The notes: generated by a model from the letters alone, not told the origin. A stretch of 64,000 nucleotides of DNA from UTCFX2 sp002050125 (GCA_027494035.1 JAOSJQ010000001.1:3472001-3536000); one strand, 5' to 3'. Shown: positions 28,298 to 36,643, counted from the stretch's first letter. Program-made: numbers and translations.

Positions 28298-29186
28298 ACA
28301 CCACCAAAAGTATCATAGAAGCAAGCATATAGACCGAGGCAAATTTGAACAAGCCGAAATTCAACCGTTCTGAAGGCTTGATGATACTAATAACCGCCAG
28401 TAAGAATAACCCAATAGAGAGCACAACCAGCACCCGTAGATAGCCCCAGGTCATCCCGATCCCAAAAGCTGCGATGCCGATCAAAAGCGCGGCAAAGATG
28501 CTGGAGACTGCGATGATCACCCTTGTTGTGAAGAAACCGTAGGTGGAGGGGAAAGTTGGTACGCCGGCAGCCTGGTAGTCCTCGCGATACTTCATGCTAA
28601 AGGTCATGATATGGGTAGGAATCCAGAACAGGACCGAGAGGGCGAGCGCGATCCCGACCCAATCAATGACCCCGGTACCCAGAACTCGACCCGCCAGAAT
28701 GGGCATGCCGCCCGAAATGCCGCCCCACACGATGCTCCAGGCGGTGCGGCGCTTAAGCCAGATGGTATAAACCGCCACGTCAAAAAACAACCCGGCGAAG
28801 ACAACCAACCCATACAGCGGTTTCATCGCCGCCGCCCACGCAACGCCCAATAGAGAAAGCGCCAGACCCAGGCGCAAAGCCTCCGCCGGGGTGACCCGGC
28901 TGGACGCCAGCGGGCGAGTGTGGGTGCGTCTCATCTTACTGTCAATATCGCGGTCATACCACATATTTAGCACGGTGCTTCCGCTGATCGCCAAAAAGAG
29001 ACTGCCGGTCAGACCAGCCAGGGTTGGTAAATGCATCACCGGGCATCTGGCGCTCATATAACCGGCAACCCCCGTTGCAAGCAACAAGCCCGTCTGGAGG
29101 CCTTTAATCAAAGGCCAGTACAAAGAGAACTTGAACCTGATCCACTTTGCAAGTTTCACTACGGTTGATTTCACAATAACAGCCAC
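28287..29186 (-). CDS. ctaB: Protohaem IX farnesyltransferase (haem O synthase)
   Basis: 299 aa UbiA-family prenyltransferase that adds farnesyl to haem B, giving haem O for haem-copper oxidases. The first Asp motif 'NMWYDRDID' and the 'YTIWLKRRTAWSIVWGGISGGMP' region are typical, with about eight TM helices. GTG start at 29186 with AGGAG six bases upstream. It is 18 bases after the SUMF1-like lipoprotein gene in the operon led by the haem-copper-like protein, so that protein may use haem O or A. Confidence 0.88.
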   Translation of the reverse strand: MAVIVKSTVVKLAKWIRFKFSLYWPLIKGLQTGLLLATGVAGYMSARCPVMHLPTLAGLTGSLFLAISGSTVLNMWYDRDIDSKMRRTHTRPLASSRVTPAEALRLGLALSLLGVAWAAAMKPLYGLVVFAGLFFDVAVYTIWLKRRTAWSIVWGGISGGMPILAGRVLGTGVIDWVGIALALSVLFWIPTHIMTFSMKYREDYQAAGVPTFPSTYGFFTTRVIIAVSSIFAALLIGIAAFGIGMTWGYLRVLVVLSIGLFLLAVISIIKPSERLNFGLFKFASVYMLASMILLVVYGL

Positions 29187-29204
29187 CGAAGTCTCCTTAT
29201 TACA

Positions 29205-30095
29205 TTACCGCACACATCTAAAACCAACACCCGGGCTGAAATAAGTCGGTGTGGCGTTGTTGCGCACCCACACCCGCAGATCCATTTCATAGGTGTCTTT
29301 CGAGCCGCCCCGCATAAACCGATAATGCATACCTTCGGTCACGTCGCCAATCCATTGCCAGACGTTGCCCGCCATGTCGTATAAACCGTAAGGGGAGGCA
29401 GAGTCGAGCGTTTGGTAACCGTTGTACTGCTGACCATTGTAAAAACCAACGGGGCTGGTCCGCGAGCCAACGGTAGCCTTGGCTTCGAATGGATCGCGGC
29501 TGGCGTAGAAATTGGCGTTCTCCCGGGCGATTTTTTCACCCCACGGGAAGGGGCGTGTGTCCTCGCCGCGCGCCGCTTTTTCCCATTCCATTTCGGTGGG
29601 CAAGCGATAATCGTAGAAGTCGCAGTAGCCCCTTGCGCCAAACCAGGTCACGCTGGTCATCGGATGATTTTCGTAGCCAGGCTGAGCGGTGAAGGTTTTT
29701 CCATCAAACATAATTCGCTGAGATGGATCAGCCAGAGGGATGAAGAGCCAGTCGCCGGCATCGATCCTCTCTTCGTGCTTAACGCCACGGAATACATCAC
29801 CCGGGTAATAACCGACAACTTGATCGCCGTCCACTTTGACGTAACCAGCAGCCAGCGCTGCATTGAGAAAGTCCGCATATCGGGCGGTGGTGACATCGGT
29901 GACCATGATTTCGAAAGCGTCCGTGGATTCGACATGATTGTGTTGACCGAAAAAGAACTCGCCCGCGGGAACTTGAGCCCAGGCATTCGGGTCAACGCCG
30001 GTGTTGAATTCAGGCATCGGGGTATTCAAATTGACCGGGGCGCATGCCGCCAGCAAAACAAGTAGCAGACTGAGGTTTAGAAAGAGGCGTTTCAT
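29205..30095 (-). CDS. SUMF1/NirV-like lipoprotein
   Basis: 296 aa. Signal 'LLLVLLAAC' marks a lipoprotein. The rest is a formylglycine-generating-enzyme-type domain: 'AQVPAGEFFFG', 'HPMTSVTWFGARGYCDF', 'RLPTEMEWEKAARG', 'GLYDMAGNVWQWIGD', 'GFRCVR'. The two cysteines that do catalysis in true FGE are not in the region before 'GFRC' ('LRVWVRNNATP'), so enzyme activity is doubtful. Similar domains (NirV) accompany nitrite and NO reductases. The start ATG overlaps the upstream stop (AAATGA). Confidence 0.82.
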   Translation of the reverse strand: MKRLFLNLSLLLVLLAACAPVNLNTPMPEFNTGVDPNAWAQVPAGEFFFGQHNHVESTDAFEIMVTDVTTARYADFLNAALAAGYVKVDGDQVVGYYPGDVFRGVKHEERIDAGDWLFIPLADPSQRIMFDGKTFTAQPGYENHPMTSVTWFGARGYCDFYDYRLPTEMEWEKAARGEDTRPFPWGEKIARENANFYASRDPFEAKATVGSRTSPVGFYNGQQYNGYQTLDSASPYGLYDMAGNVWQWIGDVTEGMHYRFMRGGSKDTYEMDLRVWVRNNATPTYFSPGVGFRCVR

Positions 30096-31564
30096 TTGTT
30101 CACCTCCTGCGCAAGTTCTTGGGTCATCTCTTTGGTCCAACGTCCTTTCGATTTGAACAAGTCTATCAGGCGGTACACCATCAACACCGCCAGCACAACT
30201 AACAACAGACCCAGCCCAAAATCAATCGCGAGCATGAGGTTGTTGACTAGCGGCTGTTGAGTAGCTTCGCTGATGAAAAGGCGTTTCATCTCGAAGATCG
30301 TCACCGCGGCAAAGGCGATATTAGAAGGAATAATGATGAGCCAGCCATACCACTGGCGTAATTTCCCTTTGAGACCGACCATATCGCCATAATAGAGGAG
30401 GATGATTGTAGCGACGATCGCTGAAAGCACGTGCCAGTGACCCGTCAGTTCGATGCGTTCTTCGCGGGCGGGCCAGACGCGGAAGATTTGATGGAGACGA
30501 ATCGCCATAAAAATCCCGATGCCGCTGGTTGTGAAGTTCATGAAGATCATTTGCCAGAGTGGACCGAAGCGGAGCGGGTCGCGCACGAGGGCGCTGATTT
30601 TATTGCCGAAATTTGGTTTTTTAATATGGGCGGTGCCTTCACGGATTAACATGTCAAATCCATATATAACCAATAAAAGCGCAGCAAACATGGCTGGGGT
30701 CGCGCCGACGTAAATAATAGTATGAGCAATGGGTTGAAGCGGTGTAACGATACCCCAAACACCGAGGTTGAGGACGATCGTCCCCAAAATCATCAACGGC
30801 ATAGCAAACTTGTGCAGAATACCTTTGAAGTTCAGCCACCGACCGATGATGAGCGTGATCATGATGGAGATCAGCGCCAGCATGATGTGCAGGTGACCAA
30901 TAATCGAATATTGAAGCGTCGACTTCACGGGATAGCGGATCACATTTTCAGCCAGAAAGGCTTCAAAACCATTTCCAAAGAACGAACCTGGAATTGCGCC
31001 GAATACCGCGGAAATGACAGTGGTCAGCGCAGTGGCGAAAAATGCCGTGCGCTCGATGTCCAGACCCTTGAAGTTGGCGTAATTTTTGTCGGTGACATGG
31101 TATTCCCGGCTAAAGGGCCAGAGCGCAATGATCAGTAATAAACCCGCAAAGAAAATCAGTGAGAGACCGAAGATGTACACCCCATGGAAAATCCAGTTGT
31201 GACCAAAGTAGGCGAAAAGCAGCCCGAAGAACATCGTCAAGATGTAGCCAAAAGTGACCGTGGCATTAATCATGGTCTTGAAATAGGGTTTCATCTTCAA
31301 CAAACTGGTGATCATGTATACTTCAATCGCGATGATCGCCATCGCAATCGAGTGATACAGGATGATAATGCGGCCTTCGCGCTCAACTTGGACAAGGTCC
31401 ATGCCGAGGATTCTTGCCGTCACCTCACGCACGCCCATCTCCGCCATTGGACCAGAGAGCGTTCCCCAGACCGCGGTGACAATGCCCAACATGGCAATCG
31501 CCACCAATATCAATCCTTTCGTCGAGTTGAAGAGATAATCAAATCTTGTTTTCAATGCCTGCAT
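30092..31564 (-). CDS. Twelve-helix His-rich membrane protein, haem-copper oxidase/NO reductase superfamily candidate
   Basis: 490 aa, about 12 TM helices. Histidines sit where haem-copper proteins bind haem: H71 in helix 2 ('LYHSIAM'), and H376-x-H378 in helix 10 ('TGHWHVL'). Helix 6 has a second pair, H224-x-H226 ('IGHLHIML'), that could hold a second metal. The adjacent HH pair of helix 7 and the HPEVY motif of canonical oxidases are missing. So the low-spin haem site looks kept and the dinuclear site altered or absent. Start ATG with GGAGATG; an FNR-type box and promoter lie directly upstream. NO reductase-like or other electron-transfer role is inferred from context. Confidence 0.6.
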   Translation of the reverse strand: MQALKTRFDYLFNSTKGLILVAIAMLGIVTAVWGTLSGPMAEMGVREVTARILGMDLVQVEREGRIIILYHSIAMAIIAIEVYMITSLLKMKPYFKTMINATVTFGYILTMFFGLLFAYFGHNWIFHGVYIFGLSLIFFAGLLLIIALWPFSREYHVTDKNYANFKGLDIERTAFFATALTTVISAVFGAIPGSFFGNGFEAFLAENVIRYPVKSTLQYSIIGHLHIMLALISIMITLIIGRWLNFKGILHKFAMPLMILGTIVLNLGVWGIVTPLQPIAHTIIYVGATPAMFAALLLVIYGFDMLIREGTAHIKKPNFGNKISALVRDPLRFGPLWQMIFMNFTTSGIGIFMAIRLHQIFRVWPAREERIELTGHWHVLSAIVATIILLYYGDMVGLKGKLRQWYGWLIIIPSNIAFAAVTIFEMKRLFISEATQQPLVNNLMLAIDFGLGLLLVVLAVLMVYRLIDLFKSKGRWTKEMTQELAQEVNK

Positions 31565-31609
31565 AGCACCATCTCCAATGAGTGAATTTCAATCATATGG
31601 TTCCCACGT

Positions 31610-31658
31610 TATGCCTATTCTACCGTCAAGTACGGTAATTGTCCTTGATAAAAATCAA
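31610..31658 (-). promoter_or_regulatory. FNR-type box and promoter of the haem-copper-like operon
   Basis: TTGAT-AAAA-ATCAA at 31645-31658 is a perfect FNR/anaerobox palindrome. A minus-strand -10 TAGAAT at 31622-31617 implies a start at 31610, so the box centre falls at -41.5, the class II activator position. A second palindrome, TACCGT-N5-ACGGTA, covers 31621-31637 between box and -10. The box overlaps the stop codon of the upstream gene. Confidence 0.65.
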
Positions 31659-32482
31659 TCTGCGGCAATATTCCTGCTCTCTGTCTTTGAAGACCAATCA
31701 GCCAGCATCTTCCGCGTGTTTGGCAGGAGCAGGTAGATCAATATGCCGGTGCTTAAAATGGGTGCTACCAGAAACATCGAAAAGCGTCCTTTGACGATAA
31801 TATCAGTCACGCCTACCGGAAACCCGCCAAACATAGACATTCCCGCCGCAAAGATTCCGAGCGGCAAAGCCCAAGCCTTGCCCTTTACCAAAGCAGCAAT
31901 GAAGACCGCCCAAGCCGCCGCTCCCCACCAGTTGACCATCTGTGACATGCCGTACATGGAGCTGATAAAACCTTCTGCCTCAGTCTGAAAACGCGAGATC
32001 GCCCCGACACCATCGATAAACGTCAGCACGTATGCCAAACCCCCGACGAAAGCCAGAGCAAGGATTTTCCAATCGATACCGCCGATTAAAAGCATCCCGA
32101 ACCACAAAACACTCGCGATCAAGAAAACCCACACGGTTGGCGCCGGTAAACCGATGCTGGAAGGTGGAATCATCGGGAAGAAACCCGCCAGGATTTGGAT
32201 CGTGGCTGCCATAGTACCCCAAAACCAAGCCCAGCGCGCGTTGGTCAAAAAGCCGTACAAGACCATCATCCATAATGCGCCGGCAGAAACGCCCAGCCAA
32301 CTGAGCATAGCAAACACGATGCGCACGGTGATTGCCTCGTCAGGGCGACCATCCGCGATTTTCCCGTCAATATTCACCTGATAGATGCTTACCATCAGGA
32401 ACAAAACCAGCAGCCCAACCCCAATGCCAACTACCGCCAAGATGGCTCCTAGTTTCATATTATTCTTTATACTGTTTTTCAT
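31655..32482 (-). CDS. Seven-helix membrane protein, unknown
   Basis: 275 aa, with start ATG six bases after GGAGG. Seven hydrophobic segments, first 'LGAILAVVGIGVGLLVLFLMV'. Aromatic-rich loops ('MVNWWGAAAW') and no His pairs or Cys motifs. Family not recognised. It ends in the FNR box of the next operon. Confidence 0.65.
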   Translation of the reverse strand: MKNSIKNNMKLGAILAVVGIGVGLLVLFLMVSIYQVNIDGKIADGRPDEAITVRIVFAMLSWLGVSAGALWMMVLYGFLTNARWAWFWGTMAATIQILAGFFPMIPPSSIGLPAPTVWVFLIASVLWFGMLLIGGIDWKILALAFVGGLAYVLTFIDGVGAISRFQTEAEGFISSMYGMSQMVNWWGAAAWAVFIAALVKGKAWALPLGIFAAGMSMFGGFPVGVTDIIVKGRFSMFLVAPILSTGILIYLLLPNTRKMLADWSSKTESRNIAAD

Positions 32483-32512
32483 CAAGACCTCCGTTTGTTA
32501 TAGGTATTCGAT

Positions 32513-32534
32513 GGGAGGGGCTGCCGCCCCTCCC
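32513..32534 (-). repeat. GC-rich intergenic hairpin
   Basis: Perfect nine-base stem, GGGAGGGGC and GCCCCTCCC, with a TGCC loop, between the polyferredoxin and the membrane-protein gene. No T-run follows on the minus strand, so it may be an mRNA processing or stability stem rather than a terminator. Confidence 0.6.
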
Positions 32535-32541
32535 CCACCTA

Positions 32542-33381
32542 TTACCCCAGTTTTATCTCCAATGCATCCGCGCGCGCGCAGGTTTCCAGACACTCCAGGC
32601 AGCGGATACATTCTGCCTGGTTCAGGTTGTCCGGCACGTTCTGGATGCCCATCGAACAATCCATATCACATCTGCCGCAATGGTTGCATGCTGCGGAGTT
32701 TGCCGTCAGGCGCACCGGTGAAATCTTGTTGAAGATCGACAGGGCAGCCCCGAGCGGGCAAAGATATTTGCACGAGAACCGTTCCACCAGCATGGATGAG
32801 GCAACAAACAGGATTAAGACACCCCACATCAAGACGGTCGTGAGATGGAAACTAAATACTGCGCGCGCCGGGCAAAATGCATGCAAAGGCGGATATACCG
32901 CCGCCACGCTCGCCAGAATGACCAGCAGCAATACCAGGTATTTTAGGTAGCGCATCGGGCGGTCAAGCCAGGTTGGCAGACTCGCTGGAAAGCGAGCTTT
33001 GGAGGGCTTGCCGCGGACGTGGCGCTTTTCACCCCCCAAGCGGCGCGCGAGTTTTGCCAACCCCTCTTGCACCGCCCCCAGCGGACACATCCAGCCGCAA
33101 AAAGCCCGCCCTGCCACCAAGGTAACTGCCAGCACGCCGCTAAAGACTGCAAAATTGAGCAAGTTCGTGGTCTTGAGCGTGTGGCCCGTTGTTATGTAAC
33201 GCCACATCGTTTCAATCGCGCCAAACGGGCAGAAGGCGTCGAAAGACCCGCCGCTGGCAGCTTCGCCTGGAAACAGATGCCGGATGCCGATCAGGAAGGT
33301 CACAAACACGGCAGACCACAAAAACCCCTTGCGGATCAGCATTAAGGACGATTTACGACGGGGTTTTATAGTTGTATTCAT
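32542..33381 (-). CDS. NapH/NosR-like membrane polyferredoxin
   Basis: 279 aa with about four TM helices and six cysteine clusters: 'FCPFGA', 'CGWMCPLGAVQE', 'FCPARAVF', 'CKYLCPLGA', then two ferredoxin motifs 'CNHCGRCDMDC' and 'CIRCLECLETC'. Such proteins move electrons from quinol across the membrane to periplasmic reductases. The start overlaps the upstream small gene by ATGA. No nosZ, napA or nrfA is visible in the window. Confidence 0.85.
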   Translation of the reverse strand: MNTTIKPRRKSSLMLIRKGFLWSAVFVTFLIGIRHLFPGEAASGGSFDAFCPFGAIETMWRYITTGHTLKTTNLLNFAVFSGVLAVTLVAGRAFCGWMCPLGAVQEGLAKLARRLGGEKRHVRGKPSKARFPASLPTWLDRPMRYLKYLVLLLVILASVAAVYPPLHAFCPARAVFSFHLTTVLMWGVLILFVASSMLVERFSCKYLCPLGAALSIFNKISPVRLTANSAACNHCGRCDMDCSMGIQNVPDNLNQAECIRCLECLETCARADALEIKLG

Positions 33382-33575
33382 AGATCGTAAAAACTACCTT
33401 CCTGAACAGTTTGGACGAGTGCGGGGGCGGTTTCCAGCGCCGGTCTTTCTCTACCGTGAGAAGAACCGTGTTGGGGACGAAACCCCAACATGAACGCCAG
33501 GATGAGCCCCATCACGAACGCGGCGACGATGATCAAAGGGAAACTATATGGATCGATTCTTATACTGGTTTTCAT
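33378..33575 (-). CDS. 65-residue single-pass membrane protein
   Basis: One helix at residues 12-32 ('PLIIVAAFVMGLILAFML'), then a short His/Arg/Glu tail. It starts 9 bases after the upstream membrane-protein gene and its stop overlaps the polyferredoxin start, so real translation is likely. Unknown family; possibly a small subunit of the complex. Confidence 0.6.
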   Translation of the reverse strand: MKTSIRIDPYSFPLIIVAAFVMGLILAFMLGFRPQHGSSHGRERPALETAPALVQTVQEGSFYDL

Positions 33576-33584
33576 CTATCCTCG

Positions 33585-34466
33585 TCAAGCTGCGCTGGTT
33601 TCCTCACTCAGTCCGATTTCCTCACGCGGTCTTGTTTCTCCGTCCAACAGGATGTTCTTGAAATAAGGAACCACGGTGAAAACCAACACCCCCAGCGCCA
33701 GCAGCGACCCGTACAGGTAATCGAGCGTTTTGGTGCGAATAAATTGGGTCGGCGCGTCAATCGCCAAAATTGCTATCGCCGCAATCACCGCCAGCCACCA
33801 GCCTTTTCGCCGGCTAACTGCTAAGAAGGGGATAGAGGCAACCAGCAGCGGGAAAGCCACCCAGTTCACCTCGCCCACCCAATTGAACAGCCACCAGGAG
33901 AAGTCCGGGTAGAACGGATAACCCGGGCGGGTCATCATCGTACGCTGCGCGCCGATCCCGATAGTGAAGGCATGCGTTGCCATCATGCCGATAAACGTCA
34001 GCGCAGCAAGCCGAACTAATTTCTGTTGTAGAGAAGCCTCACGCAAAAATATGAAACTGAAGTACCCTACCAGACCGATGAGGGTAATCAGCATCGGCAC
34101 CGGAAAGCCATCCACCCAACTGACGTACGGCAAGAACATAAACATGCCGCCCATGGCAGGCGCCGCGAATAACAACATAGAAAGTGGATAAGTCCACTCT
34201 GAACCTTTCTTGATTTCTTGAGAAATCACAATCAATGCGATCCCAGCCACAAAGATCAGCGCCCGCCAGATTGGATAGAACAAGTCAAAGAGCGGGATCC
34301 CGCTCTTGAAGGCTGGATTGCCGGCTGCGACGTGATCGGACAAGCCTTTCAGCACGCGCTCCAGCGAGGTCTGCACCAGAAACGGGATGACCGTGATCAT
34401 CAACAATCCAACTACGATCGCGATGACAGACATAATCGTGCGGTTTCGTTCAGAAGTAGCTTTCAT
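33585..34466 (-). CDS. Multi-helix membrane protein, unknown
   Basis: 293 aa with about seven to eight TM segments ('IMSVIAIVVGLLMITVIPFLV', 'LIFVAGIALIVIS', 'LITLIGLVGYFSFIFL'). The N- and C-termini are charged. ATG overlaps the BON gene stop (ATGA). It has one 'ATHAF' His but no haem-type pairs. Not recognised. Confidence 0.65.
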   Translation of the reverse strand: MKATSERNRTIMSVIAIVVGLLMITVIPFLVQTSLERVLKGLSDHVAAGNPAFKSGIPLFDLFYPIWRALIFVAGIALIVISQEIKKGSEWTYPLSMLLFAAPAMGGMFMFLPYVSWVDGFPVPMLITLIGLVGYFSFIFLREASLQQKLVRLAALTFIGMMATHAFTIGIGAQRTMMTRPGYPFYPDFSWWLFNWVGEVNWVAFPLLVASIPFLAVSRRKGWWLAVIAAIAILAIDAPTQFIRTKTLDYLYGSLLALGVLVFTVVPYFKNILLDGETRPREEIGLSEETSAA

Positions 34467-34783
34467 GATTCATCTCCATTCATATTTTTTATTTCAGATT
34501 GGCTGTTTGGTGTTTTTAGATCTAGATCGATGGTACGCGCCGGATCAGGCGCCCCAGGTGCTTCGATACGGTTCACCACCCCGCGCACACCTTCGACACA
34601 GGAAGCTAATTCTTCAACCGCGGCGCGCTTCGCCAGCGAATCCACCGCGCCCGCCAGGTGAACGATACCGTTCAGCACGCCCAAACGCAGCTCTGCCGCC
34701 GCGGTGCGCTCGTCTGCTACTAAAACGATTAAAACCGCTGCCCGGATATCTTCATCAGACCTGGAGTAAGGAAGGATTTGCAT
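34463..34783 (-). CDS. BON-domain protein
   Basis: 106 aa. 'DIRAAVLIVLVADERTAAAEL', then 'GVLNGIVHLAGAVDSLAKRAAV', then 'GVRGVVNRIEAP' match the alpha/beta BON (OsmY/Kdp-like) fold that binds membranes or lipids. No signal peptide is seen. Its start codon lies inside the left arm of a 25-base inverted repeat, so initiation could depend on RNA folding. Confidence 0.8.
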   Translation of the reverse strand: MQILPYSRSDEDIRAAVLIVLVADERTAAAELRLGVLNGIVHLAGAVDSLAKRAAVEELASCVEGVRGVVNRIEAPGAPDPARTIDLDLKTPNSQSEIKNMNGDES

Positions 34784-34842
34784 GATCGTCTTCGTATACT
34801 AAATCAAGATATAACCAGATTTAGTATACGAAGACGATCATG
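34781..34842. repeat. 25-bp perfect inverted repeat covering the BON start codon
   Basis: Arms 34781-34805 and 34818-34842 are exact reverse complements, separated by 12 bases (aagatataacca). Each arm starts or ends with cat/atg, so the BON ATG is in the stem in the minus-strand transcript. Each arm holds a small gtatac palindrome. No T-run follows. May be a translation-blocking hairpin, a regulator target or a copy artefact. Confidence 0.85.
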
Positions 34843-34960
34843 TTTCGTGTACGACTTTTGTCTTACGGATGGGTGAATAATCTACCGCGTATGAGTTGAA
34901 TTTGCTGTGCGGCAGGGTAAAAGGGTTTCAAACGATCTGGGTAGCTGAGCGCCAGTGCCG

Positions 34961-35650
34961 TCAGCGATTGGCTTTCTCTAATAGACCATTGGAATTGAGA
35001 ATTACAATCGCCTGTTTCTCCACCCGGATCAAGTTCTCGCCTTCAAGTGTTTTCAAGGCGCGGCTGAGAACATCTCGCACCGTACCTAACCGGACTGCCA
35101 TCTCATCGAAAGTGGTCCACTCACGCCGCGGTACGATCAATTGACCCTCGCGCAGTTCGGCATGGCGCAGCAACGTGTTTGCCAGGCGCGCCTCCACGCT
35201 GCGTAAAGACAGGTCTTCGACGAGGCTGATATAGTGCAGTACGCGTTCTCCCAGATGACGGATGACCGCCAAGGCGAACTTGGGTTGCTGGTGAATGAGA
35301 TCGAGGATAGTATGAGCAGGGATTACCAATACATCGATATCTTCGAGGGCAATAGCCGTCCCGGGATAGGTGGTGCCAGTCAAGACCGCGATGTCACCAA
35401 AGACCTCCCCTGGACGCATAAACATCATGGCTTGCTCGCGCCCTTCACGATTCATGCGCGTGGCTTTTACCCAGCCATTTTCCAGAATATAAATTGATTC
35501 GGCGGGTTCGCCTTCGACATAGATCACCTGCCCGGCTTTGAAATGACGGCGCGTTCCAGACTGTGCAATCACCTGCTGGACTTCATTCGGCAATTCTGCG
35601 AAATGGTGAAGGCGCTTCAATACATTTATAAAGCGAGCGGAATCGTTCAT
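34961..35650 (-). CDS. Crp/Fnr-family transcription regulator
   Basis: 229 aa. A cyclic-nucleotide-type beta-roll (about 15-125, 'AGQVIYVEGEPAESIYILENG', 'PGEVFGDIAVLTG'), a dimer helix and a C-terminal winged HTH with 'RLGTVRDVLSRALKTLE'. The D-x-x-SR order is close to the E-x-x-SR of FNR-like recognition helices that read TTGAT. No N-terminal Cys set for an iron-sulphur cluster, so a DNR/NnrR-type sensor is more likely than true FNR. The ATG is two bases beyond an inserted IS; in-frame translation could also begin at 35671, inside the IS. Confidence 0.85.
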   Translation of the reverse strand: MNDSARFINVLKRLHHFAELPNEVQQVIAQSGTRRHFKAGQVIYVEGEPAESIYILENGWVKATRMNREGREQAMMFMRPGEVFGDIAVLTGTTYPGTAIALEDIDVLVIPAHTILDLIHQQPKFALAVIRHLGERVLHYISLVEDLSLRSVEARLANTLLRHAELREGQLIVPRREWTTFDEMAVRLGTVRDVLSRALKTLEGENLIRVEKQAIVILNSNGLLEKANR

Positions 35651-35652
35651 TA

Positions 35653-36529
35653 GACCTCTTGCAAAAGTCATGATTTTGCATGAAGTTCCAGATTGTAAAT
35701 AGCAGCAATCAGATTGAAGCGTAAACTGAAGCGTTTACGTCGATTACGATAACGGTCACTCAAGATATGGAAGACCTTCAATCGTCCGATAATATGTTCA
35801 CAGAAGATGCGTTGGCCTGCCAGTTGTCGGTTAGCAGCTTTTTGCTCACGAGTGAGCGGATGGAGTTTGGATTTCTTAGCCGGTATCTGACTATTGGCAT
35901 GCAGCTTGGTCAAACCCAGGTAGCCCGTATCAGCTAAACACCGAATGCCTTGAGCCATGCCAACAGAGCTCTCTTTGAACAAATGGAAATCATGAGTGCT
36001 GCCATTGCCAAAGGCTGTGGCTATGATTTCCAGGGTACGTTGATTGACGATCACTTGAGCCTTCTGTGTATGTCGCTTCTTTTTGCCACTGTAGTGTTGA
36101 CGCTGCTTTTTTTCGGACGCTCAATTGGCTGCTCTGTAGCATCCACAATGACCACCTCAATCACCGTATCACTGGGTTGGAGGGCCTTCTTGCCAGGTAA
36201 TCGAAATTGACCCGAATTCATGAGTGCATCTTCGACTTTCTGGATTGTCCGACATACCGATGCTTCGCTGATACCATAGGCTTGTGCGATATGAAATTGG
36301 ATCCGATATTCTCGCCAATACATCAAGGTCATCAGCAATTGGTCCGCTCGGCTCAATTTGGGCGGACGTCCAAAGTTGGGCATCTCCGCTTCCAATACCT
36401 TCACCATTAGAAGAAACGTTTGGTGCTCAACACCTGTCAACCGCTTGAAGTCTTGTTCGTCCCGTTCTTTGATCTCTTCGTATCTCATGTGCCTATTATG
36501 GCACAGTTTCCACTTATGCAAGAGGTCTA
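35653..36529 (-). mobile_element. IS5-type insertion sequence (DDE_Tnp_4)
   Basis: 877 bases. Terminal inverted repeats GACCTCTTGCA(A/T)AAGT at 35653-35668 and 36514-36529 match at 15 of 16 positions. It is flanked on each side by TA, the probable target duplication. One transposase in two overlapping frames fills it. The insertion is directly before the Crp/Fnr start codon. Confidence 0.85.
35668..36488 (-). CDS. IS5-type transposase in two frames (OrfAB)
   Basis: Upstream part has an HTH_Tnp_4 domain ('LSRADQLLMTLMYWREYRI') and the first catalytic Asp in 'VIVDATEQPIERP'. The downstream part has the second Asp in 'LADTGYLG' and the Glu in 'CEHIIGRLK'. The frames meet at an A7 run (36113-36107, minus strand) followed by G. 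A -1 shift gives R-P-K-K-K-Q-R-Q-H-Y-S-G, the normal family text. Thus programmed frameshifting is likely. Start chosen at the ATG before 'RYEEIKERDEQ'. The stop at 35668 overlaps an ATG in frame with the Crp/Fnr gene. Confidence 0.85.
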
Positions 36530-36643
36530 TTATCGAATCAGGCTTGATTACTCCCCAAAAGAATACGCACTATATAGACGAACCAGGTCGAGGTATAATC
36601 TGCTCAATTATAAATTAGAATTCTCATACAAGGAGTATACTCA

